Positions 6,749-14,424 of a DNA stretch of 25,276 nt are shown here, one piece after another. Position numbers and translations under genes: made by a program. The stretch covers positions 1-25,276 of the forward strand of contig JASGFB010000071.1 of assembly GCA_047605765.1 (NCBI GenBank), written 5' to 3'. Origin of the DNA: JBGVSA01 sp047605765 (lineage in GTDB: Bacteria; Pseudomonadota; Gammaproteobacteria; Burkholderiales; Rhodocyclaceae). Below the pieces are notes generated by a model. The model ran no database searches and had not been told where the DNA came from. It was given only the letters and a program-made list of their open reading frames with translations. Every line of letters begins with the position of its first letter. The first letter of the stretch is position 1.

Positions 6749-7410
6749 ATCGCCAATCCGCATTGATGAACCTGAGAACCTTCACCGCCATCGTATCCCT
6801 GGCCGTGCTCACCCTGCAGGGCTGCGTACCCCTGGTAGCGGCCGGCGTGGGGACCGGTGTGGCTGCCACGATCGACCGCCGCAGCTATGGCATGCAGGTG
6901 GCCGACAATGAAATCGAGCTCAAGCTCGCCAGCCAGATCCGCGGCCGCTACAACGACACGCGCGCCCGCGTGAATGTCACTTCGTACAACCGCTGGCTGC
7001 TGCTCACCGGCCAGGTGGCCGACGACGCCGCCAAGGCCGACGTCGAACGCATCGCGCGTGCGTTCCCGAACGTCGCCCAGGTGTTCAATGAGCTCACCGT
7101 CGGCTGGCCGGCCTCGCTGACCACGCGCTCGAACGACACGCTGATCACTTCCAACCTCAAGGCGCGACTCATCAACACCGACAACATCTCGGCCAATGAC
7201 ATCAAGGTGGTCACCGAGCGCAACGTCGCCTACCTGATGGGCCTGGTGTCGCAGCGCGAAGCGCAGATCGCGGTCGACGTCGCGCGCACGACCAAGGGTG
7301 TCGAGCGTGTCGTGCAGGTGTTCGAGGTCATCTCCGACGAAGAAGCACGCCGCCTGTCGGCCAACCCGCCGGCCGAGCAAAGCGGCCAATCGGCCCCGGC
7401 CGCACGCTGA
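6745..7410 (+). CDS. dolP: DolP-like dual BON-domain outer-membrane lipoprotein
   Basis: An envelope lipoprotein with two BON domains. E. coli DolP (YraP) binds anionic phospholipid and supports outer-membrane integrity and BAM function. Seen: a signal peptide with lipobox LQGC (Cys27), then BON1 from DNEIELKLASQIRG to VAQVFNEL, and BON2 from RSNDTLITSNLKARL to VVQVFEVI, each with the conserved central glycine. A C-terminal tail of about 25 residues rich in Ala, Pro and Ser is longer than in E. coli. Start: a TTG at 6745 overlaps the diaA stop (TTGA) and has GGGAG 7 nt upstream, which suggests translational coupling; an ATG at 6766 would give a 214-residue protein but has no ribosome site. 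It is convergent with comF, 9 nt apart. Confidence 0.9.
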   Translation: MNRQSALMNLRTFTAIVSLAVLTLQGCVPLVAAGVGTGVAATIDRRSYGMQVADNEIELKLASQIRGRYNDTRARVNVTSYNRWLLLTGQVADDAAKADVERIARAFPNVAQVFNELTVGWPASLTTRSNDTLITSNLKARLINTDNISANDIKVVTERNVAYLMGLVSQREAQIAVDVARTTKGVERVVQVFEVISDEEARRLSANPPAEQSGQSAPAAR

Positions 7411-7419
7411 TCAGCGGCC

Positions 7420-8154
7420 TTATGGCGCACGGCGGGGGCGCGCCAGCGTCCTCGCCACCACCAGACAGGTCACGCGTGCCGCACCGGCGCGCTTGAGCTC
7501 GCGGGCCGCAGCATCCAGCGACGCGCCACTGGTCATCACATCGTCGACCAGCACGATATGCAGGCCATCGAGGCGGCGCCGGCAGGCAAAGGCACCGCGC
7601 AGATTGCGCCGTCGCGCCGCCAGGCGCAGCCCGACCTGATGCGGCGTGTCGCGCACACGCTGCAATACCCGGCACCACACGGGCGTTGCCACCCAGCGCC
7701 CCAGGCGGCGGGCCAATTCGGCCGACTGGTTGAATCCACGCTCACGCAGGCGACGTCGATGCAGCGGCATCGGCACGATGGCGTCCACGGCGCCGGCTGG
7801 CCAGTTCTCGCGCAGCACATGCGACAACCATGGCTCCAAATGAAAGGCGCGCCCACGCTTATAGGCCAATATCATTTCGCGGACCGGGAAATCATAGGCC
7901 AGCGAGACACCTGTGGCGTCGAAATGCGGCAGGCGATGCAGGCAGCGCCCGCATAGCGCGCCACGTGTGGCGGGCAGACCACACACCGGGCAGCACGCAG
8001 TGGGCAGGCGAGGTAGTTCGCCCGCGCAGGCATCGCATAACGGATGCGGCCCGGCATGGCCGCTACACACATGGCAGCGCTGCGGCCATAGCGTGGCCAG
8101 ACGCTGGCGAGCGGCGGCGACGAGCGTTGGCAGGCGTCGGAGCAGGCGCTGCAC
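7420..8154 (-). CDS. comF: ComF family phosphoribosyltransferase-like protein (GntX type)
   Basis: A 244-residue ComF/GntX protein. The family is linked to DNA uptake in competent bacteria and to use of external DNA, but its biochemical role is not settled. Seen: an N-terminal zinc-binding region with CHVC (27-30) and CDAC (40-43), further CPVC (55-58) and CGRC (68-71) pairs, then a type-I PRTase domain with VPMPLHRRRLRERGFNQSAELA and the PRPP-binding loop IVLVDDVMTSGASL. The start is GTG at 8154. It is divergent from bioB and convergent with dolP. ComF next to biotin genes is a known association in proteobacteria. Confidence 0.93.
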   Translation of the reverse strand: MQRLLRRLPTLVAAARQRLATLWPQRCHVCSGHAGPHPLCDACAGELPRLPTACCPVCGLPATRGALCGRCLHRLPHFDATGVSLAYDFPVREMILAYKRGRAFHLEPWLSHVLRENWPAGAVDAIVPMPLHRRRLRERGFNQSAELARRLGRWVATPVWCRVLQRVRDTPHQVGLRLAARRRNLRGAFACRRRLDGLHIVLVDDVMTSGASLDAAARELKRAGAARVTCLVVARTLARPRRAP

Positions 8155-8185
8155 GGCACGATCCAGGCAAGATGAAGACGAACGG

Positions 8186-8191
8186 TATAAT
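8186..8191 (+). promoter_or_regulatory. -10 box of the bioB-bioC promoter
   Basis: A perfect TATAAT lies 77 nt upstream of the bioB ATG in the 114-nt comF-bioB gap. No good -35 is visible at 16-18 nt. I found no BirA-type TTGTAAACC inverted repeat. Short arms CCGCGT and ACGCGG flank part of the leader. Confidence 0.55.
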
Positions 8192-8268
8192 GCGCCGCGT
8201 CAAACCCTTTCTGCCCGCGTGGCATCAAACGCGGCCAGACCCTCTGAACGATTAAGAAAGCTGCACCC

Positions 8269-9270
8269 ATGAGCGCACCGACCGTGGCCGCCACGAGCGA
8301 AATCAAACTCCACCGCAAGCCTGCCGAGCCGACCACGCCGCAACGGTGGACCGTCGAGCAGATCCTCGCGGTGCTGGAAATGCCGTTCATGGACCTGATC
8401 TACCGTGCTCAGCAAGTGCACCGCGAGCACTTCAACGCCAACGCCGTTCAGCGCAGCACGCTGCTGTCGATCAAGACCGGTGGCTGCTCGGAAGACTGCG
8501 GCTACTGCTCGCAATCGAGCCGCTACGACACGGGCGTCGAAAAGCAGGCCATGCTCACGCTCGACGAAGTGGTCGGCAAAGCACGCCAGGCCAAGGAAGC
8601 CGGCTCGTCGCGCTTCTGCATGGGCGCCGCCTGGCGCGGCCCCAAGGACAAAGACCTCGAAGCGGTGCTGGAGATGGTCACCGCCGTCAAAGAGCTGGGC
8701 CTCGAGACCTGCGTGACGCTGGGCATGCTCAAGGAAGGCCAGGCCGAAAAGCTCAAGTCAGCGGGCCTGGACTACTACAACCACAACATCGACACCGCCG
8801 CCGAGCTGTATGGCGAGATCGTCTCCACGCACTCGCAGGGCGACCGTTTCGGCACTCTCGACCGCGTGCGCGCGGCCGGCATCAACGTCTGCTCGGGCGG
8901 CATCATCGGTATGGGCGAATCGCGCCGCGGCCGTGCCGCCATGATCGCGCAACTGGCCAACATGGAGACGCCCCCCGAATCGGTGCCCATCAACAGCCTG
9001 GTGGCCGTGCCGGGCACGCCGCTGGCAGACATGCCGCCGATCGACCCGTTCGAATTCGTGCGCACCATCGCTGCCGCGCGCATCGCCATGCCGACCAGTT
9101 TCGTGCGCCTGTCGGCGGGCCGCCGCGAATTGAGCGAAGAAGCGCAGACCCTATGCTTCCTGGCCGGGGCCAATTCGATGTTCTATGGCGACAAGCTGCT
9201 CACCACCGGCAACCCCGACGTGGACGGCGACAACGCGCTGCTCGCCAAGCTCGGCATGACGAGCCTCTGA
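8269..9270 (+). CDS. bioB: Biotin synthase
   Basis: BioB (EC 2.8.1.6) is a radical-SAM enzyme that inserts sulfur into dethiobiotin, the last step of biotin synthesis. The 333-residue protein has the [4Fe-4S] motif CSEDCGYC (Cys73, Cys77, Cys80) and the BioB blocks YYNHNIDTA, ICSGGIIGMGE-like VCSGGIIGMGES, and AGANSMFYGDKLLTTGNP. Length fits the family. The N-terminal extension of about 25 residues rich in Pro and Thr before QRWTVEQIL is slightly long. It heads an operon: bioC follows after 13 nt and a HAD phosphatase gene after that. Confidence 0.97.
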   Translation: MSAPTVAATSEIKLHRKPAEPTTPQRWTVEQILAVLEMPFMDLIYRAQQVHREHFNANAVQRSTLLSIKTGGCSEDCGYCSQSSRYDTGVEKQAMLTLDEVVGKARQAKEAGSSRFCMGAAWRGPKDKDLEAVLEMVTAVKELGLETCVTLGMLKEGQAEKLKSAGLDYYNHNIDTAAELYGEIVSTHSQGDRFGTLDRVRAAGINVCSGGIIGMGESRRGRAAMIAQLANMETPPESVPINSLVAVPGTPLADMPPIDPFEFVRTIAAARIAMPTSFVRLSAGRRELSEEAQTLCFLAGANSMFYGDKLLTTGNPDVDGDNALLAKLGMTSL

Positions 9271-9283
9271 CAGCCAGACGGCG

Positions 9284-10174
9284 ATGAGCATCCCGACCGA
9301 TTTCGACATCGACCGCCGCCTGGTGCGGGCGCGCGCCGCGCGCCGCGCCGGGCAGGCCGACGAAGCCGGTTTCCTGGCGCGCGAAGTGGCGCAGCGCATG
9401 GCCGAACGGCTGGCATACATCAAGCATGAACCGGCACGCATCCTGGACGCCGGCTGCGGCATCGGACGCGATCTGCCACTGCTGGCCCAGCGCTATCCCC
9501 AGGCCGAACGCATCGGCGTGGATTTCGCCCTGCCGCTGCTGCGCCTGGCGCGCGGCGAACGCGGCTTTTTTCAGAAGCTGCTGGGCGATCTGCGCAAGAG
9601 CGATCCGCGCTTCGTCTGCGCCGATCTGACCGCCCTGCCCCTGGCGCGCGCCAGCGTACAGATGGTGTGGTCCAACCTGGTACTCAACTGGCTGGCCGAT
9701 CCGATGCCGGCGTTCCGCGAGATGCACCGTGTACTGGAAGTGGGCGGCATGCTGATGTTCGCCACGCTGGGTCCGGATACCCTCAAGGAACTGCGTGCAG
9801 CCATGCCGGCCGGCAGCGGCGAACGCGTACATCGTTTCATCGATATGCATGACCTGGGCGACGCCCTGGTGACGGCAGGCTTCGCCGAGCCGGTGATGGA
9901 CATGGAGACCATTACCCTCACCTACGACCACGTCGATGGCCTGCTGCGCGACCTGCGCCACGCCGGCGCCACCAATGCCGCCAGCACACGGCCGCGTGGC
10001 CTGTCGGGCCGAAACGGCTGGGCACGGGCGCGCGCCGGCTACGAGCAGTTGCGCCGCGACGGCCGCCTGCCGGCCACCTTCGAAATCGTTTACGGCCATG
10101 CCTGGAAGGCCGCGCCGCGCACCACCGAAGACGGCCGTGCAGTCATCGAGTTCAAACCGCGTCCGGAACGATGA
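9284..10174 (+). CDS. bioC: Malonyl-ACP O-methyltransferase
   Basis: BioC (EC 2.1.1.197) methylates malonyl-ACP so the pimeloyl chain can be built by the fatty-acid enzymes. Seen: class-I methyltransferase motif I LDAGCGIGRDL (54-64), motif II GVDFALPLL, the VWSNLVLNWL segment, and the BioC-typical LMFATLGPDTLKELR and C-terminal PATFEIVYGHAWK. The 296 residues fit the longer betaproteobacterial form. It starts 13 nt after bioB, so both are probably co-transcribed. BioF, BioA, BioD and an esterase (BioH or equivalent) are not in view. A generic methyltransferase label is possible, but motifs plus context make BioC the better call. Confidence 0.9.
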   Translation: MSIPTDFDIDRRLVRARAARRAGQADEAGFLAREVAQRMAERLAYIKHEPARILDAGCGIGRDLPLLAQRYPQAERIGVDFALPLLRLARGERGFFQKLLGDLRKSDPRFVCADLTALPLARASVQMVWSNLVLNWLADPMPAFREMHRVLEVGGMLMFATLGPDTLKELRAAMPAGSGERVHRFIDMHDLGDALVTAGFAEPVMDMETITLTYDHVDGLLRDLRHAGATNAASTRPRGLSGRNGWARARAGYEQLRRDGRLPATFEIVYGHAWKAAPRTTEDGRAVIEFKPRPER

Positions 10175-10178
10175 CGCC

Positions 10179-10826
10179 TTGAGCGCGCCAGTGTGGATAT
10201 TCGATCTGGATAACACGCTGCACAACACCAGCGCGCACATCTTCCCACGCATCGATGCGGCCATGACCGACTACGTGGCGCGCACACTGGGCGTCGACGC
10301 CGTCGAGGCCGACCGCCTGCGCACCACTTACTGGCGACGCTATGGCGCCACCATGCTGGGCCTGGTACGCCACCACGGTTGCGATCCGCATGATTTTCTG
10401 CAGGCGACCCACTGCATGCCCGACCTCGCGCAACTGGTGGTGTTCGAGCGCGCCGTGCGCAGCATCTTTCGCCATCTGCCGGGCCGCAAGGTAGTGTGTT
10501 CGAATGGCCCGCAACACTATGTGGATGCGGTGCTGACGCACATGGGGCTGGGCTGCGCATTCGATGATGTATTCGGCATCGAGCGCATGCGCCTGCAGCC
10601 CAAGCCGCTGTTGCCGGCCTTCCGACACGTGCTGCGCCGCCTCGGCGTGGCCGGCGCGCGCTGCATCATGGTCGAAGACAGCGTGGACAATCTGCGCGCC
10701 GCCAAGGCCCTGGGCATGCGCACCGTCTGGATCACCCCTCTGGCGGGCAAGCCGGCGTGGGTGGATGTGAAACTGCGTTCGGTAGTGCAGTTGCCACGCG
10801 CCCAGGCCCACCTGCGCCTGGGCTGA
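10179..10826 (+). CDS. HAD-family pyrimidine 5'-nucleotidase-like hydrolase
   Basis: A 215-residue HAD phosphatase of the pyrimidine 5'-nucleotidase (SDT1-like) group, likely cytoplasmic. Seen: motif I FDLDNT with Asp9 and Asp11, motif II VVCSNG, the Lys of PKPLLPAFR and motif IV IMVEDSVDNLRAA. The mostly helical cap lies between motif I and II (YVARTLGVDAVEADRLRT onward). The start is inferred as TTG at 10179, four nt after the bioC stop, because relatives begin just before the WIFDLDNT strand; GTG 10191 is an alternative. The frame is open far upstream, but that overlaps bioC. The tight spacing suggests co-transcription with bioBC, and a role as a housecleaning phosphatase is possible. Convergent with the next gene, 3 nt apart. 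Confidence 0.85.
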   Translation: MSAPVWIFDLDNTLHNTSAHIFPRIDAAMTDYVARTLGVDAVEADRLRTTYWRRYGATMLGLVRHHGCDPHDFLQATHCMPDLAQLVVFERAVRSIFRHLPGRKVVCSNGPQHYVDAVLTHMGLGCAFDDVFGIERMRLQPKPLLPAFRHVLRRLGVAGARCIMVEDSVDNLRAAKALGMRTVWITPLAGKPAWVDVKLRSVVQLPRAQAHLRLG

Positions 10827-10829
10827 CGC

Positions 10830-11924
10830 TCAGTTGGTCGGCCGCGTCGCGTCAGCCAGCCCGGCCAGCACGGCGTGGGCTTCTTCGACCAGCCAGGCCA
10901 TCAGTTCGGTGGCGCTGCCGCGCCGCGCCAGCGCGGCCCCCTGCCCCGCCCACATCGACAGGAAATCCGTCATGCCACGCTCGGCTGCGGCAGTACGCAG
11001 CGGGCGCGTGAGGGCGTTCTGCAACGGGAAGGGCAATGCCGTGCGGACGACTTCGGGATCGAGCATGAACCGCGTGACCACCCCGCGTGCGGGGCGCCCG
11101 GAATACACGCGCGTAACGCGCGTGCCGCCGCCATCGGCCGCCGACAAGATCGCTTCGCGATAGGCCTCGCTGGCGCCGGATTCTTCGCAGGTCAGGAATG
11201 CCGTGCCCATCTGCACGGCTGAGGCGCCCAGCGCCAGCGCCGCCGCCATGCCGCGCCCGTCCATGATGCCGCCAGCGGCCACCACCGGTACGCTCACGGC
11301 ATCCACGATCTGTGGAATCAACGCCATGGTACCGACGCGCCCGCGCTCCGAACTGGTGTCCTCGAAGCTGCCGCGATGGCCGCCGGCCTCGGTGCCCTGC
11401 GCAACGATCGCGTCCACCCCGGCATGCTGCAGGGCCAAGGCCTCTTCCACTGTGGTGGCAGTGCCAATTACCACGATGTAGCGGCGTTTGAGTTCGGCCA
11501 CCGCGCCATCGGGCAAGGTGCCGAAGATGAAACTGAACGCCGCCGGGTTGCTGTCGATGACGGCTGCGAATTGCTCGTCGAAGGTATACGACGGCAAGGC
11601 AGGCATCGGCACGTCCAACCCCAGTTCATCGTAGAACGGTTTGACTGCCCGCCGCGCCGCCTCGATCTGCTCGGCACTCACCTGCGGGACGCTCTGCGGG
11701 GCGAAGAGATTGAATCCGAACGGCCGATCCGTCGCTGCGCGCATGGCCTGGGCGCGCTCATGGATCTGCTTGCCACTGAGGTACGCCGCACCGATGAAGC
11801 CCATGCCGCCCGCTTCGCACACGGCCGCATTGAGCGCCACGGTATCGCCACCGCCCGCCATGGGCGCCTGGATGATGGGATGGTGGAGACCGAGCATCCG
11901 CGCCAGCGGGGTATCCATGGGCAT
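10830..11924 (-). CDS. Nitronate monooxygenase (class I NMO-like flavoprotein)
   Basis: An FMN-dependent TIM-barrel enzyme that oxidises alkyl nitronates such as propionate 3-nitronate to carbonyls and nitrite (EC 1.13.12.16). The 364-residue protein shows IIQAPMAGGGDT at the N-terminus, FGFNLFAPQ, GTEAGGHRG with the catalytic-type His183 (the same number as in the Pseudomonas enzyme), PVVAAGGIMDGRGMAAALALGASAVQMGTAFL, and the C-terminal GQGAALARRG block. AAGGA precedes the ATG; this site lies in the loop of a short palindrome, CGAAAGGACTTTCG in minus orientation (11927-11940). Related 2-nitropropane dioxygenase-type proteins may have other substrates. Confidence 0.9.
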   Translation of the reverse strand: MPMDTPLARMLGLHHPIIQAPMAGGGDTVALNAAVCEAGGMGFIGAAYLSGKQIHERAQAMRAATDRPFGFNLFAPQSVPQVSAEQIEAARRAVKPFYDELGLDVPMPALPSYTFDEQFAAVIDSNPAAFSFIFGTLPDGAVAELKRRYIVVIGTATTVEEALALQHAGVDAIVAQGTEAGGHRGSFEDTSSERGRVGTMALIPQIVDAVSVPVVAAGGIMDGRGMAAALALGASAVQMGTAFLTCEESGASEAYREAILSAADGGGTRVTRVYSGRPARGVVTRFMLDPEVVRTALPFPLQNALTRPLRTAAAERGMTDFLSMWAGQGAALARRGSATELMAWLVEEAHAVLAGLADATRPTN

Positions 11925-12137
11925 AACGAAAGTCCTTTCGGGGGCGAGACCGCATTTTCCTGGCTAGGTATCCAGCCGCCACGGGGTATGGCGAGGCTGG
12001 ATCCGGCGTTCGCCGCCAGGACGGGCCTCTTTCGACGAAGGAGGCATCATGCCGTCACAGGCGGTAGCCCCGCAAGATCACTTAACAAGTTACGTCGGAT
12101 TTATCTGGTTTGCACGCAAACCACCCCGAGGGCGGAT

Positions 12138-14189
12138 TCACAGCTCGCACTCGAGCGCCAGGTAAACGGTACGCGACACGGCATTGGCCGGCGCGAAATC
12201 GCCGCTGCGGGCACGCGCGGCCTGCTGGGAACGGTCGGCGATCTCCTGATGGCGCGGGCCGAGATTGATGGCGTTCAGCGACACCACCGTGCGCCGCCCC
12301 GCCACGCGGCCGTTCCACGCCAGGCGCGCATCATAGGTGGTATAGGCGGCGGCCACATACGGGTATATCGGCACAAAACCATCACCGCCGGCCAGCGGCC
12401 CCATGCGCAGGGCCGTCAGGGTGGTGCGCCAGCCACGCGGCCAGGCCTGCCCCCAGCTCAGCGTCGCCGAATAAGGCGCCACGCGGTCTTCGATGGCGGT
12501 ATCGCTGGCGCGACGATCGATCAGAGTATGGGTCAGGCTCCAGTCGGCGCCCTGCCAGGGCCGCGCGCGCAACTGGTATTCAAGCCCACGCAGGGTCACC
12601 GGCCGATCATAGTTCACGTACTGCGCCGAGCCGATGTAGGGCTCCAGATAGGGGACGGGGCTGGCGCTCACGGGGACGCGGATCAGGAAACCTTCGATGC
12701 GCTCGTTGAACAGGCGCACGTCGAGCGCGCTGTTCCAGGTCTGAAAGTGCCCGAGATAGCCGATTTCGGCGCTGTCCACGCGCGGTTGCCGCAGCTCGGC
12801 GTTCGGCACATAGGGATGCACCAGCAACACGCCGCTGGCCGGATCGTAGGCGCGCACGTCGCCGTCCTTCTCGAAGGTCGGCCGTTGCTGCCAAGCGCGT
12901 GCATAACCCAGGCGCAGCGTGTTGCGGGAATCCGGCAGCCAATTGATGAAGGCGCGCGGGGCCAGATGCGTCGGCTCCGAAGAATAGCGCTCCCAGGCAG
13001 CGCCGAGATTGGCACGCCAGGCGGGCGCCAGACGCCATTCCAGATTACCGAAGGCGCGCAGCATGTCCGTCGGCGCCGGGTCACCGCCGGCATACAGGAA
13101 GCTGGCGTCGACCGTATCGCGGCGCGCCTCGCCCCCCCACACCAGTTGCGCCGACTCGCCGGCGTCGAAGCGGTTCTGCACCTCGAGATGACTGCGTCGC
13201 GCGCGACGGCTGCGGTCGAGCGGCACGTAGGTCGGCTCGCTCACCAAAGGCGGCAACGCCACGGCGGTCCACTGGTCGTTCACGCGCTCCTGGTTGTGGT
13301 ACAGATTTACGCTCCATTCGTTGCCTGGCGTGGGGGCGTGTGTCCAGGTGAGATGGAAAACATAATCGTAGGTCTTCGATTCGCGCTCGGCGTTGTTGTC
13401 GAACACCGAGCTGGGGTATCCCTGCCCTTCGTGGGCGTCGCTGGCGGCGACGCGGACCATGAGTTCATCGGCGGGCGACAGGCGGACATCGCCGCGTAGC
13501 GTCAGCATGCCGACACGCTGCGAATCGTTGAGCCCGTCAAAGCCCGAATCGCTCACGTACGACGCATTCAGACGCAGGCTCAACGGCCCGGAGCGGCCGT
13601 CGACCGTGCCGCGCACATCGGCAATGTCGCCAGTGCCGCCGCGCAGGGTGACGCGGCTGGCCGGCTCCTGCGCACTGTGTTTGGTGATGATGTTGATGAC
13701 GCCGAGAAAAGCATTGGCGCCGTAGGTCACCGAGTTGGTGCCACGCACCACTTCAATGCGGTCGATCTCATCGATGCTCAACGGCAGCGCCGCCCAATCG
13801 ACGCCGCCGAATGCGCTCGGCGAATACACCGAGCGCCCATCGATGAGCACCTGCATCTCGGAAGGAAAGTTGTTCGACAGCCCGTGGTAGGTCACCCAGG
13901 ACGCATTGCCGCGCTCCTGCCCCACCTGCATGCCGGGCACCAGCCGGAAGATCCGCGACAGATCGCGATAGCCGGTGCCGCGGATGAAGTCACCGTCGAG
14001 TACGGTCACCGCACCCGGCGCCTCGGCGATCGGCTGATTCAGGCGCGAGACGGTCAACACCGTGGGCAGAGTCTCGAAATACGCGGCTTCTTCCTGCGCC
14101 TGCGCCCAAGGCTGGCAGCCGAACACCGACAGGGCGAGCACAAAGTAGTGTCGCGCGCACGGCAATGGTCGGGCGTTGGGAAGATGCAC
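12138..14189 (-). CDS. TonB-dependent outer-membrane receptor, substrate unknown
   Basis: A TonB-dependent transporter of about 683 residues: signal peptide ending near AQAQ (32), a TonB-box-like TVLTVSRL (43-50), plug domain at about 50-170 (APGAVTVLDGDFIRG, MQVLIDGRSVYSP, IDRIEVVRG, YGANAFLGVINIIT), then a 22-strand-type barrel. The DGRSVYSPSAFGGVDW stretch is typical of a group of receptors with no assigned ligand. The start is uncertain: I propose GTG 14189, directly before the signal peptide; the frame is open to 14450, but the extra 87 residues do not look like part of a receptor. The C-terminus is LALECEL, without the usual terminal Phe or Trp. It is downstream of a LuxR-type regulator and has its own strong promoter. 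Confidence 0.88.
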   Translation of the reverse strand: MHLPNARPLPCARHYFVLALSVFGCQPWAQAQEEAAYFETLPTVLTVSRLNQPIAEAPGAVTVLDGDFIRGTGYRDLSRIFRLVPGMQVGQERGNASWVTYHGLSNNFPSEMQVLIDGRSVYSPSAFGGVDWAALPLSIDEIDRIEVVRGTNSVTYGANAFLGVINIITKHSAQEPASRVTLRGGTGDIADVRGTVDGRSGPLSLRLNASYVSDSGFDGLNDSQRVGMLTLRGDVRLSPADELMVRVAASDAHEGQGYPSSVFDNNAERESKTYDYVFHLTWTHAPTPGNEWSVNLYHNQERVNDQWTAVALPPLVSEPTYVPLDRSRRARRSHLEVQNRFDAGESAQLVWGGEARRDTVDASFLYAGGDPAPTDMLRAFGNLEWRLAPAWRANLGAAWERYSSEPTHLAPRAFINWLPDSRNTLRLGYARAWQQRPTFEKDGDVRAYDPASGVLLVHPYVPNAELRQPRVDSAEIGYLGHFQTWNSALDVRLFNERIEGFLIRVPVSASPVPYLEPYIGSAQYVNYDRPVTLRGLEYQLRARPWQGADWSLTHTLIDRRASDTAIEDRVAPYSATLSWGQAWPRGWRTTLTALRMGPLAGGDGFVPIYPYVAAAYTTYDARLAWNGRVAGRRTVVSLNAINLGPRHQEIADRSQQAARARSGDFAPANAVSRTVYLALECEL

Positions 14190-14367
14190 AGCGAGGTCGT
14201 CCGGTGAAGAAGCAAGGGCATACCGGGCGCTGCGTGCGGACGACAAGAAGACGAAGCCATGCGCGGGCCACACCGTTGGCGGCGTGCTGATCGCGTCGCT
14301 CCCCGTTCGGGCCATGGCACACCCGATGTTCTCGTCACACCGCAGTCCCCCGACCGCATGCGTGCGT

Positions 14368-14383
14368 CCGGCCATGCGGCCGG
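14368..14383 (-). other. Leader stem-loop of the TonB-receptor mRNA
   Basis: CCGGCC and GGCCGG arms with a 4-nt ATGC loop lie shortly after the predicted start of transcription. The leader is about 200 nt. I found no B12-box or other riboswitch signature in it. Confidence 0.4.
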
Positions 14384-14387
14384 AATG

Positions 14388-14424
14388 AATCGCGCGATTA
14401 TAGCGATAGCATGCGCTATCCCAA
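14388..14424 (-). promoter_or_regulatory. Promoter of the TonB receptor with built-in palindromes
   Basis: On the minus strand: -35 TTGGGA (14419-14424), 16-nt spacer, perfect -10 TATAAT (14397-14402). The spacer and its left border hold an inverted repeat GATAGC-N4-GCTATC (14405-14420). The -10 overlaps a perfect 12-bp palindrome, AATCGCGCGATT (14388-14399). The promoter overlaps the stop codon of the upstream luxR-type gene. Confidence 0.7.

Noticed and set aside
8155..8268. BirA operator upstream of bioB
   Set aside because: No TTGTAAACC/GGTTTACAA-type inverted repeat is present; only a TATAAT box and weak short arms.
12107..12122. GGTTTGCACGCAAACC hairpin as the TonB-receptor terminator
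   Set aside because: The stem is short and is followed on the minus strand by AGATAAATCC, not a T-run.
11376..13499. Plus-strand open frame of 707 codons
   Set aside because: It is antisense to nitronate monooxygenase and the TonB receptor, both with clear motifs. The translation is His-, Arg- and Gln-rich without domain features, as expected for a high-GC shadow frame.
14190..14396. Cobalamin or other riboswitch in the long TonB-receptor leader
   Set aside because: No B12-box or other conserved riboswitch core could be recognised; only a short GC stem-loop is present.
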